Origin: an uncultured Bacteroidales bacterium
GTDB taxonomy: Bacteria; Bacteroidota; Bacteroidia; Bacteroidales; Bacteroidaceae
DNA length: 5,191 nt
Assembly (NCBI GenBank): GCA_902803195.1
Contig: CADCOX010000381.1
Location: forward strand, 1-5,191
Reading direction: 5' to 3'
Below are positions 1 through 5,191 of the stretch, piece after piece. The stretch's first letter is position 1, and the number at the start of each line of letters is the position of its first letter. The translations under genes were made by a program, and so were the position numbers. The notes under the pieces are model-generated. The model was not told the origin of the DNA and ran no database searches. It saw only the letters and a program-made list of their open reading frames with translations.

Positions 1-708
1 GATACCTGCATTGAGGGTAGCGGTCATGCCCTCGCGGGTGAGTGCTACGGCGATAAGCTCGTAGTTACCAGCGGGCAGGTTGTTCACAGTTTGTTTGATG
101 GAGGCGCCACTTTGATTCCAGAATTCAGCACAGACATTAGTGCCATCGAAGGCGTTCGGATTTTCGGAAACTGTCCAGCCGTTTGCGTTAATTACAGGAA
201 CGGAATTCGTAATCCATGACTGGACAAGCTGCCAACGGCCGTAGTCGTCAGTCACAGCGTCGGCGGGACCCACGATTGTGTTGTCTGCATTGGCAGTCAT
301 ATACGAACCTGCGCCACCTTCATGATTGTCTTTAGAGACGATGGTGTAGACAGGACCGTTGCTGGCATCAGCAACCTTCGTGAAAGTCCAGGTGGCGTTC
401 TTACCGCGAGACTGGTCTGCGTAGATAACAGGATCGTTAAGGCGTTCAAAGCCATTGCCATCACCATTCACATTGTTGCGGAGTTTGTAGGCACCGTCGT
501 GCTCCTCAACAATCACTGTCAATGCGCTGTTGGCACTAACGCTGGCCTGAGTACCCCAACCGTTGCCACTTGTTAAGAACTGGCCTTTACCGACGTTGTA
601 GAGGTAAAAGTTACCCTCTCCAACCTCGGAAGCTGTCCAGGACTGAGCTTGCACGCTCATCCCGACCATAGCCGCGATAGCGGCCAAGAAGAGTTTGATT
701 TTCTTCAT
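1..708 (-). CDS. Secreted protein with ricin-like and galactose-binding-like domains (3' partial)
   Basis: The reading frame is open from an ATG at 706-708 to the left edge, giving 236 residues with no stop; the C-terminus is outside the window. Residues 1-21 form a signal peptide (MKK, hydrophobic core, cleavage probably after VQA), so the protein is exported. Residues 32-162 look like a beta-trefoil (ricin-type) carbohydrate-binding fold: the opening FYLYNVGKGQFLTSG and the tryptophan-bearing repeats ATWTFTKV (105-112) and GRWQLVQ (157-163) are typical. Residues 164-236 resemble a galactose-binding-like module, with GWTVSENPNAFDG (177-189), AEFWN (194-198) and QTVNNLPAGNYEL (206-218). This two-module layout is familiar in Prevotella/Bacteroides surface or secreted proteins, most of unknown function. 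A catalytic domain or secretion-sorting tail may follow off-window. The leader before the ATG is A-rich without a Shine-Dalgarno sequence, as is normal in Bacteroidota. The domain calls are by eye and the ligand is unknown. Confidence 0.85.
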   Translation of the reverse strand, partial: MKKIKLFLAAIAAMVGMSVQAQSWTASEVGEGNFYLYNVGKGQFLTSGNGWGTQASVSANSALTVIVEEHDGAYKLRNNVNGDGNGFERLNDPVIYADQSRGKNATWTFTKVADASNGPVYTIVSKDNHEGGAGSYMTANADNTIVGPADAVTDDYGRWQLVQSWITNSVPVINANGWTVSENPNAFDGTNVCAEFWNQSGASIKQTVNNLPAGNYELIAVALTREGMTATLNAGI

Positions 709-710
709 TT

Positions 711-748
711 GTTGTTTTGTTAGTTAATAAATTATGTTAGTTGTTTTG
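711..748 (-). repeat. Short direct repeats in the 5' leader of the lectin-like gene
   Basis: Read on the minus strand, the leader ending 2 nt before the ATG contains CAAAACAA twice (748-741 and 719-712) and AACTAAC twice (742-736 and 725-719), in swapped order around an AT-rich centre. It may simply be the low-complexity A-rich leader typical of Bacteroidota, which helps keep the start unstructured. No specific function is claimed. Confidence 0.4.
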
Positions 749-848
749 AGCTATTTATCGTTGTAATGGCGTTTATTTTTCGTTGCTTGTTCGATGCATG
801 ATGACTGCCATTTTTGCACCTTGTTTTAATACGCGCACGCGCGGAAAG

Positions 849-871
849 GCGCATATTCATCAGAATATCGC
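849..871 (-). promoter_or_regulatory. Inverted repeat at the predicted transcription start of the lectin-like gene
   Basis: ATATTC (853-858) and GAATAT (863-868) are perfect 6-bp arms around a 4-nt loop. The stem extends by GCG/CGC (849-851 with 869-871) if C852 bulges out. It lies immediately downstream of the -7 element (874-881), so the first transcribed bases probably fall within it. It could be a 5'-terminal mRNA stem-loop or a small operator. Both are inference; only the symmetry is seen. Confidence 0.4.
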
Positions 872-873
872 GG

Positions 874-907
874 CAAAGGTAGTAAGAATTTTCAGCACGG
901 CACGCAA
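874..907 (-). promoter_or_regulatory. Bacteroidota-type promoter for the lectin-like secreted protein
   Basis: On the minus strand, positions 881-874 read TACCTTTG, an exact match to the Bacteroidota sigma-ABfr -7 consensus TAnnTTTG. A TTG at 907-905 could be the -33 element, but the 23-nt spacer is a little longer than usual. The start of transcription would fall near 867-869, giving a leader of about 160 nt before the ATG at 708. That is long enough for post-transcriptional control, although no riboswitch was recognised. Confidence 0.65.
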
Positions 908-1018
908 GTACTAGTTAAAATTCATTAAACGTGATGCTTTTTGGTGTAAAATGAACAATAAAGGTCACGAATTTGAATGTAGCGAGTGCCGAGGATGTCC
1001 AAATGAGTGTATATGAGC

Positions 1019-1052
1019 AAAAAAAAGCATTGCTTCGGTAGGGAAGCAATGC
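1019..1052 (-). terminator. Intrinsic terminator of the GH20 hexosaminidase gene
   Basis: GCATTGCTTC (1027-1036) pairs perfectly with GAAGCAATGC (1043-1052), forming a 10-bp stem around a 6-nt loop. In minus-strand transcription the stem is followed by eight T residues (complement of A1019-A1026). It begins 45 nt after the hexosaminidase stop codon. The plus-strand side has no T-run, so it acts in one direction only. Confidence 0.93.
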
Positions 1053-1097
1053 TGATGTGGAGAGGGAACCGTTGTGCGAGAGCAGATGGAGTGGCCG

Positions 1098-2759
1098 TTA
1101 CTCCACGCCGCGGCAGTAGTTGACGCCGAGGCGATCGTAGAGCTGTTTCATGCGAGGCAGACGATTCTTGAAGTCGTCGAAGTCCTTCTGGTCTGAACGG
1201 CACCACTGAACTTCGCTGATGGCGTCGAGGCGCGGCAGCAGCATGTAGAACACATGCTCTGGCGACCCGACATACTCCGTCCACAGGTTTACCTGCGGGC
1301 CGAGGATGAAGCGCTGCTCCTCATCCGAGAGCTGGTCGGGGATGAGGGGCTCGAAAGAATATACTTTCGAGAGGGGGAGGTAGCCTCCGATGGCCATGGG
1401 CTGATGCCATTGATCCTTCAGCTGGTAGTAGTCGATGTAGCAGTAGTCCGTGGGAGTCATGATGACGCGGTGGTGCTGCTTGGCAGCCTCGATGCCACCC
1501 TTGACGCCTCGCCACGACATCACGATGCCGTTGTCGGTGAGTCCGCCCTCGAGTACTTCGTCCCAACCTATCATGTCGCGACCGCGCTCGGCAAGGAACT
1601 TCTCCATCTCGTGGTTGATCCATGTCTGTAGCTGATTCTCGATGCTGTGCTTGCCGTCGTTCTTCAGCCCCAGTTCCTTGGCCTTGGCCTGGCACTTAGG
1701 GCATTCCTTCCAGCGATCCTTGGGACATTCGTCGCCGCCAATGTGGATGTACATGGAGGGGAATACTTCGCAGAGCTCGCCCATGACGGTCTTCAAGAAG
1801 GTCATCGTCTCGGGGTTGCCGGCACAGAGGACGTCACGTGAGACGCCCCAGATCTGCCAAACGGGGTAGGGACCGCCCGTGCAGCCGAGGTTGGGATAGA
1901 CGTGGAGAGCGCCCTGCATGTGACCTGGCAGGTCGATCTCAGGGATGACGTTGATGTAACGCTCGGCGGCATAGTTGACGATTTCGCGGCATTGTTCCTG
2001 AGTGTAGTAGCCGCCATAGCGCTGACCGTCGTAGACACCGCTGTTGCGGCCGATGACAGTCTGCTCGCGGACACTACCTTTCTTGGCCAACTCAGGCAGG
2101 GCCTTCACTTCGAAGCGCCAGCCTTGGTCCTCTGTGAAATGCCAGTGGAACTGGTTGCATCCGTGCAGGGCCAGTACGTCGAGGAAAGTCTTGATGACGT
2201 CGACGCTGAAGAAATGTCGTGCGCAGTCGAGGTGCGTGCCGCGATAGACGAAGCGGGGCTCATCAGCTATGCTGACGAAGGGGAAGTCGATGCTGGCAGC
2301 TTTGCCGTCGATGATGGGCAGGCTCTTACGTAGCGTCTGTGCGGCGCGGAAGAAGCCGATGGGCTCGCGAGCCGCAATTTGGATGCCGTTCTTGTTGACG
2401 GTAATGGTGTAGGCTTCTTTCTGTTGGTCGGTCAACTCAGCACCCTTCTTGCCTTTCTTGGCCTTCTTGTCGGCTGCGAGACCGATGCTGAGGCGAATGG
2501 CCGCCTTCTTGTCGGTGGGAGCGAGGGCGAGCTTCACGCCTGTGAGTTCCTCGACCCATTGGCGCAGGAACTGCGCATTGCGCGACACTTCGGGGTTGCC
2601 GGCATCGTAGGCAATGCTCATGCCCGGGCGGAGGGTGAAGGTATTGGTGGAATCCACTTGCACGCTCTTGGGCTGTGGGATGATACGATAGTCAGCGCGC
2701 TCCGCATTAGCGAGTGCAGGCACGCAAGTCATGAGGATGAGAAATAAGTACTTTTTCAT
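1098..2759 (-). CDS. Beta-N-acetylhexosaminidase, glycoside hydrolase family 20
   Basis: This 553-residue exo-enzyme should remove terminal GlcNAc/GalNAc from glycans by the substrate-assisted GH20 mechanism, in which the substrate acetamido group is the nucleophile. Residues 1-19 are a signal peptide (cleavage after ANA, no lipobox), so it is periplasmic or secreted. Residues 22-165 form the N-terminal GH20b-like domain, starting YRIIPQPKSV. The catalytic barrel runs from about 168 to 520. R173 (YRG) should bind substrate, HWHFTEDQGWR (205-215) is a family motif, and H280 lies in EIDLPGH. HIGGDE (339-344) supplies the catalytic pair D343-E344; GWDE (398-401), MSWRG (414-418) and NLWTEY (491-496) shape the active site. 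All key residues are present and the length is normal. A lysine-rich patch at 98-106 is unusual. The frame extends 13 codons upstream, but that extension contains the promoter -7 element, so the MKK start is chosen. It appears monocistronic. Natural substrate (mucin, N-glycan, chitin or peptidoglycan fragments) cannot be read from sequence. Confidence 0.96.
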   Translation of the reverse strand: MKKYLFLILMTCVPALANAERADYRIIPQPKSVQVDSTNTFTLRPGMSIAYDAGNPEVSRNAQFLRQWVEELTGVKLALAPTDKKAAIRLSIGLAADKKAKKGKKGAELTDQQKEAYTITVNKNGIQIAAREPIGFFRAAQTLRKSLPIIDGKAASIDFPFVSIADEPRFVYRGTHLDCARHFFSVDVIKTFLDVLALHGCNQFHWHFTEDQGWRFEVKALPELAKKGSVREQTVIGRNSGVYDGQRYGGYYTQEQCREIVNYAAERYINVIPEIDLPGHMQGALHVYPNLGCTGGPYPVWQIWGVSRDVLCAGNPETMTFLKTVMGELCEVFPSMYIHIGGDECPKDRWKECPKCQAKAKELGLKNDGKHSIENQLQTWINHEMEKFLAERGRDMIGWDEVLEGGLTDNGIVMSWRGVKGGIEAAKQHHRVIMTPTDYCYIDYYQLKDQWHQPMAIGGYLPLSKVYSFEPLIPDQLSDEEQRFILGPQVNLWTEYVGSPEHVFYMLLPRLDAISEVQWCRSDQKDFDDFKNRLPRMKQLYDRLGVNYCRGVE

Positions 2760-2785
2760 ATAAGGTCGTTTATGGTTTTGCGCTG

Positions 2786-2819
2786 CAAAGATAAGCAAAC
2801 TTTTTCAGTTCTCTGCAAA
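2786..2819 (-). promoter_or_regulatory. Bacteroidota-type promoter for the GH20 gene
   Basis: On the minus strand, 2793-2786 read TATCTTTG, an exact TAnnTTTG -7 element. A TTTG at 2819-2816 is a good -33 element with a 22-nt spacer. Transcription would start near 2779-2780, leaving a leader of about 20 nt before the ATG at 2759. Because the -7 element sits inside the upstream extension of the reading frame, it decides in favour of the downstream MKK start. Confidence 0.75.
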
Positions 2820-2854
2820 TAATACGACTTTTTCTTGTGCTCATTTTACATTAC

Positions 2855-2884
2855 AAAAAACCGAGGGCGCAAAAGCACCCTCGG
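2855..2884 (-). terminator. Intrinsic terminator after the multi-spanning membrane protein gene
   Basis: CCGAGGG (2861-2867) pairs with CCCTCGG (2878-2884). After a C/A mismatch the stem continues with GC/GC around an AAAA loop. On the minus strand the hairpin is followed by six T residues (complement of 2855-2860). It lies 62 nt past the stop codon at 2947 and closes the upstream unit before the hexosaminidase promoter. Confidence 0.93.
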
Positions 2885-2895
2885 CTGATGTGTGA

Positions 2896-2913
2896 AGACG
2901 TTTTTTAACGTCT
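2896..2913 (-). other. Extra perfect hairpin between stop codon and terminator
   Basis: AGACGTT (2896-2902) and AACGTCT (2907-2913) are perfect 7-bp arms around a TTTT loop (AAAA in the minus-strand transcript). It lies in the 3' untranslated part of the membrane-protein mRNA, 11 nt before the terminator stem. No T-run follows it on the minus strand, so it is not itself a standard terminator. It may protect the 3' end or be a fortuitous palindrome. Confidence 0.5.
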
Positions 2914-2946
2914 ATGCTAAGAACTCAAATTCGGTTGTCGTCTCTT

Positions 2947-3684
2947 TTACTGCACCTCGACGAAATCGGAGGGGTTGTTATTGTCCTTGAAGATGGTCTC
3001 GTCCTCGAATGTGGGCTGCTGAGGCTTCAATTCGAGGTAAGCCAGGACGAGCATGAAGTTGATGATGACATCGGCAAATAAGACACCTACGCAGCAAGCA
3101 CAGAGGCCGAGGATGGCAATGCCGATGGCTACAAGCCCGAGGAGGAACAGGTTCCAGAAGTTACCGCTGGTGGCCTGCCATGAGCGGCGGAAAGACTCGA
3201 CGAAGTCAGTGCCTTCGGTGGCGGCAATCAGGGGAGCGAAGATCCAACGCACAGCGAGGAAGATGCCGGGGATGATAAAGAGTAGTAAGCCAAAACCTAT
3301 GGCCAGGCCATAGACAATCTCAATGCAGAAGAAGATGGCCAGTTGGACGAGGTCAACCTTGAAGGCATCGCCTAAGGTGGTGTAGGGCCGTCCAGTGGTA
3401 ATGGCGCTATAAAGCATACGATAGACGACGAAGCCGAGGTAGGTGCTTAGCAGGGCGCCGATGATGAGCATGGGATAATTGAAGACCATTCCCTCTCGAA
3501 GAGCTTCGACGACAGCCTGTGGGTCGGGATTCTGCCCGAGGCCAGTGAGGACATTGGGGTCGACCGTGGCTCCGAACTGACTGCAGAGCGAGGTGATGAG
3601 GGACATGAGCACGAAGATGGGCCAGTGTTTTACGGCGAGGTCCCACGCGCGGGAGACGATGTCTCCAATGACAATCTTTTTCAT
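2947..3684 (-). CDS. Multi-spanning membrane protein of unknown function (YciC/DUF975-like character)
   Basis: This is a 245-residue integral membrane protein with no enzymatic motif that I recognise. Hydrophobic segments lie at about 21-38, 70-92, 110-155 (long enough for two passes) and 177-219 (probably two passes), so five or six passes are likely. The segment FIIPGIFLAVRWIFAPLIAA (136-155) and the following ESFRRSW (163-169) resemble the PG-x-[FY]-L-x-V-R-x-x-F-[AS] pattern of YciC/UPF0259, DUF975 and glycerophosphodiesterase-membrane-domain proteins, whose roles are poorly defined. The C-terminus (219-245) is polar, acidic and probably cytoplasmic. The frame could start 20 codons upstream, but that stretch is an Asn/Lys-rich translation of an A-rich leader, so the MKK start is preferred. 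No canonical -7 element lies in the 119-bp gap before it, so it may be co-transcribed with the DUF2752 gene. The family placement is tentative; the membrane nature is secure. Confidence 0.85.
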   Translation of the reverse strand: MKKIVIGDIVSRAWDLAVKHWPIFVLMSLITSLCSQFGATVDPNVLTGLGQNPDPQAVVEALREGMVFNYPMLIIGALLSTYLGFVVYRMLYSAITTGRPYTTLGDAFKVDLVQLAIFFCIEIVYGLAIGFGLLLFIIPGIFLAVRWIFAPLIAATEGTDFVESFRRSWQATSGNFWNLFLLGLVAIGIAILGLCACCVGVLFADVIINFMLVLAYLELKPQQPTFEDETIFKDNNNPSDFVEVQ

Positions 3685-3803
3685 AATGTCTTGGGTTTTA
3701 TGGTTGTTTTTATTGTTTTTGGTTCGATAGAGAGGTGGGTGCATTTATGATTAGACGGCCAACGAGTACAAAAAGTTGCACGAGAACCGAATTATTTCTG
3801 CTG

Positions 3804-4064
3804 TTATGCTGGCGGCGCGATATTGACGAGGTTTCGGATGACACCCCATGCGAGCGAGATGGCCAAGATGACGAGGGCTGCGTTGGACGTGAGCTCGCGA
3901 TGCTTAAGCCACCAGAGAGTCATCAAAGGCGCACCGATGGCCAGCCCCGGATTGAGCCAAAAGGCTTCGGCGAAGTGTCCGTGGAGCAACTCAACAACCA
4001 TGCGCTGACCGCCGCAGAAAGGACAATCGAGGCCAGTAAGCATATGGAAGGGGCAGGGGAGCAT
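3804..4064 (-). CDS. DUF2752 family small membrane protein
   Basis: The 86-residue protein carries the DUF2752 signature close to its start: CPFHMLTGLDCPFCGGQR (residues 4-21), with C4, C14, C17, G18 and R21, then LLHGHFAEAFWLNP (26-39) and a terminal WGVIRN (73-78). Two transmembrane helices are predicted, at about 40-53 and 61-80. The family's function is not established; the CPxCG pair could bind metal or be redox-active, but this is speculation. Family members usually have some residues before the first CP, often ending in a P-x-C context; here only three precede it. An in-frame stop at 4077-4079, inside the heptamer tract, excludes a longer form. The only alternative ATG (M8, at 4041-4043) would lose C4. 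The leader is pyrimidine-rich, unlike the A-rich leaders of three other genes here. It lies 134 bp after the symporter stop and 119 bp before the membrane-protein gene. Confidence 0.88.
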   Translation of the reverse strand: MLPCPFHMLTGLDCPFCGGQRMVVELLHGHFAEAFWLNPGLAIGAPLMTLWWLKHRELTSNAALVILAISLAWGVIRNLVNIAPPA

Positions 4065-4068
4065 GGGA

Positions 4069-4138
4069 GTGAGAAGTTAAAAGTGAAAAGTTAAAAGTTA
4101 AAAGTGAAAAATGAAAAGTGAAAAATGAGAAGTTAATG
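4069..4138. repeat. 7-bp tandem repeat tract, ten units of RTKARAA
   Basis: From 4069 the plus strand reads in an unbroken 7-bp period: GTGAGAA, GTTAAAA, GTGAAAA, GTTAAAA, GTTAAAA, GTGAAAA, ATGAAAA, GTGAAAA, ATGAGAA, then a degenerate GTTAATG. Variation is limited almost entirely to positions 1, 3 and 5. On the minus strand the units read TTTTMAY and end 4 nt before the DUF2752 start codon. Such short-unit tracts can change length by slipped-strand mispairing. The tract is too short and lacks the repeat/spacer structure for CRISPR. Confidence 0.9.
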
Positions 4139-4198
4139 TTAAACTTGGGTGAGTTCACTCTTTATGGGAGACGGAATGGGGAAGTGACCCAGAGCGGA

Positions 4199-5191
4199 TC
4201 AGTTTTTGGCGTTGTAGCGTTGCGTCTCGGCTACGATGACGCCAGCGAGGGCGAGCAAGGAGACGAGATTCGGGATAGCCATGAGTCCATTGAGCAGGTC
4301 AGCCAGATTCCATACAACCGTAAGCTGGACGACAGCTCCCGCAAAGATGGCTGCCACATATAGCACCCGATAGAGGACGAGGTAACGCTTGCCGCTGAGG
4401 TACTCGACGGCTCGTTCACCATAATAGCTCCAGCCGAGGATGGTGGAGAAAGCGAAGGTGACTATACCGAACGTGAGCAAGGGCGCTCCTATGACGGGAA
4501 TCTTATCGAAGGCCATTTTCGTGAGCGCACCGCCATCGGCGTAATCGACTTCGGGATAGGCAATAATGCTGCTGACGAGCACAAGTCCAGTGAGGGCACA
4601 GATGACTACTGTGTCCCAGAAGGTTGCGGTCGACGACACGAGTGCCTGCCGCACGGGGTCCTTGGTCTTGGCTGCCGCTGCCACGATAGGCGCGGACCCC
4701 ATACCGCTCTCGTTAGAGAAGAGGCCTCGGGCTATGCCATAGCGGGCTGTCATCATGATGGTCGTCCCCGCAAAGCCACCTCCTGCCGCCTCAGGCGTGA
4801 AGGCACTACGACAGATGAGACAAAGAGCGTCCCACAGGTAGGCTCCATTAAAGAAGAGAATGACAATACAACCCACTACGTAGAGCGCCGCCATCAGAGG
4901 CACAAAGGCTGTACAGAAACGAGCTATGCCCTTGACACCGAAGAGAATGACGAGTGCCGCCAATAGGGCTATGCCACAACCTGTCCAAACCGTGGGAATA
5001 TTATAAGTCTCATAGCAGAGCATCGATATGGCATTGCTCTGAACCGTATTGCCAATACCAAAAGAGGCAACGGCCGTGAGTACACAAAAGGCGATAGCCA
5101 TGCTTTTCCATCCGAGACCACGCTCGAGGGCATACATAGGGCCGCCGAGCATAGTGCCGTCGCTGGTCTTGACGCGGTACTTGACAGCCAA
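4199..5191 (-). CDS. AGCS-family sodium:alanine/glycine symporter (5' partial)
   Basis: The frame is open at the right edge and gives the C-terminal 330 residues of an amino-acid:cation symporter of the AGCS family, in the inner membrane. Family proteins are about 440-500 residues, so roughly 110-130 N-terminal residues with the first helices are off-window. The TTG at 5189-5191 is an internal leucine in LAVKYR, not the start. Numbering from it, motifs are GGPMY (16-20), FGIGNTVQSN (44-53), AAGGGFAG (135-142) and the hallmark RGLFSNESGMGSAP (155-168), followed by a conserved FWDT (191-194). GWSYYGERAVEYL (253-265) and the final two helices complete the fold. No frameshift or missing family motif is seen. 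The end is a TGA at 4199-4201. No convincing terminator lies in the 134 bp after it, so read-through into the DUF2752 gene is possible. Substrate preference between alanine, glycine and others cannot be settled. Confidence 0.95.
   Translation of the reverse strand: MAVKYRVKTSDGTMLGGPMYALERGLGWKSMAIAFCVLTAVASFGIGNTVQSNAISMLCYETYNIPTVWTGCGIALLAALVILFGVKGIARFCTAFVPLMAALYVVGCIVILFFNGAYLWDALCLICRSAFTPEAAGGGFAGTTIMMTARYGIARGLFSNESGMGSAPIVAAAAKTKDPVRQALVSSTATFWDTVVICALTGLVLVSSIIAYPEVDYADGGALTKMAFDKIPVIGAPLLTFGIVTFAFSTILGWSYYGERAVEYLSGKRYLVLYRVLYVAAIFAGAVVQLTVVWNLADLLNGLMAIPNLVSLLALAGVIVAETQRYNAKN

Larger units (their letters stand above)
709..1097. other. Gene-free stretch of 389 bp between the lectin-like gene and the hexosaminidase
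   Basis: No credible gene is seen on either strand. From right to left it holds the tail of the hexosaminidase transcript with its intrinsic terminator (1019-1052), an AT-rich stretch without recognisable signals (about 908-1018), the promoter of the lectin-like gene (874-907), an inverted repeat at its probable transcription start (849-871), a G+C-rich alternating purine/pyrimidine patch (about 831-843), and an AT-rich leader. A minus-strand open frame overlapping 925-1284 begins inside the hexosaminidase gene in another frame and has no recognisable protein character. Confidence 0.7.

Noticed and set aside
709..870. Riboswitch in the long leader of the lectin-like gene
   Set aside because: No conserved aptamer core or paired expression platform was recognised; only the short hairpin at 849-871 and AT-rich sequence are seen.
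925..1284. Minus-strand open frame of 119 codons overlapping the 3' end of the hexosaminidase gene
   Set aside because: It starts in another frame of a well-supported GH20 gene, runs through that gene's terminator, is Arg/His-rich at first and shows no domain character.
1254..2747. Several plus-strand open frames of 61-143 codons opposite the hexosaminidase
   Set aside because: They are antisense shadows of an intact conserved gene, made possible by its codon composition; none has recognisable motifs or start signals.
2760..2798. Longer form of the hexosaminidase starting at 2798
   Set aside because: The 13 extra residues would precede a clear signal peptide and their codons contain the promoter -7 element.
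3685..3744. Longer form of the membrane protein starting at 3744
   Set aside because: The extra 20 residues are an Asn/Lys-rich translation of an A-rich leader typical of Bacteroidota; the MKK start fits better.
3735..4094. Plus-strand open frame of 119 codons opposite the DUF2752 gene
   Set aside because: It is antisense to a gene with a clear family signature and its end lies in the tandem repeat.
4069..4138. CRISPR array or replication-origin iterons
   Set aside because: Units are only 7 bp and contiguous with no spacers, and no cas, rep or partition gene is nearby.
4139..4198. Terminator for the symporter
   Set aside because: Only very short pairings such as GAGT/ACTC and TCACT/AGTGA are present, with no following T-run on the minus strand.
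4118..4363. Plus-strand open frame of 81 codons beginning in the repeat tract (MKNEKLMLNL)
   Set aside because: The start is produced by the repeat units themselves and the rest is antisense to the symporter C-terminus.
5189..5191. TTG as the start codon of the symporter
   Set aside because: It lies in the conserved LAVKYR segment in the middle of the family sequence; the real start is beyond the window.

Overview
The window looks like a chromosomal segment of a Bacteroidota bacterium, probably Prevotella-like (Bacteroidales). Two intergenic regions carry the Bacteroidota -7 promoter element TAnnTTTG. Leaders are mostly A-rich with no Shine-Dalgarno sequence. The protein set also fits: a secreted lectin-like protein of a type common in Prevotella/Bacteroides, a periplasmic GH20 hexosaminidase with the Bacteroidota-style CPKC segment, and a DUF2752 protein. 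The genus is inferred from style and was not tested.

All five genes supported here lie on the minus strand, so transcription runs from high to low coordinates. In that order they are: (1) an AGCS-family sodium:alanine/glycine symporter, 5' end cut off by the window edge (4199-5191); (2) a 134-bp gap that includes a 70-bp tract of ten 7-bp tandem units ending just before the next start; (3) a small DUF2752 membrane protein (3804-4064); (4) a 245-residue multi-spanning membrane protein of unknown function (2947-3684), followed by an extra hairpin and a strong intrinsic terminator; (5) a complete GH20 beta-N-acetylhexosaminidase with its own promoter and terminator (1098-2759); (6) a 389-bp gene-free stretch with that terminator and the next promoter; (7) the first 236 residues of a secreted protein with a beta-trefoil-like domain and a galactose-binding-like domain, running off the left edge (1-708).

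The layout suggests three transcription units. The symporter, DUF2752 and membrane-protein genes have no recognisable terminator or canonical promoter between them and may be read together, ending at the terminator at 2855-2884. The hexosaminidase is monocistronic. The lectin-like protein begins a third unit. The hexosaminidase and lectin-like protein are both predicted to be exported and could both act on host or dietary glycans, but no SusC/SusD pair, regulator or other polysaccharide-utilisation gene is visible, so a shared pathway is not shown.

Most of the window is ordinary. The points most worth a second look are the heptamer tract abutting a DUF2752 gene that seems to lack the usual N-terminal lead-in, an inverted repeat at the predicted transcription start of the lectin-like gene, and a 9-bp word shared at the entry of both terminators. 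I saw no evidence for a new defence, mobile or RNA system.
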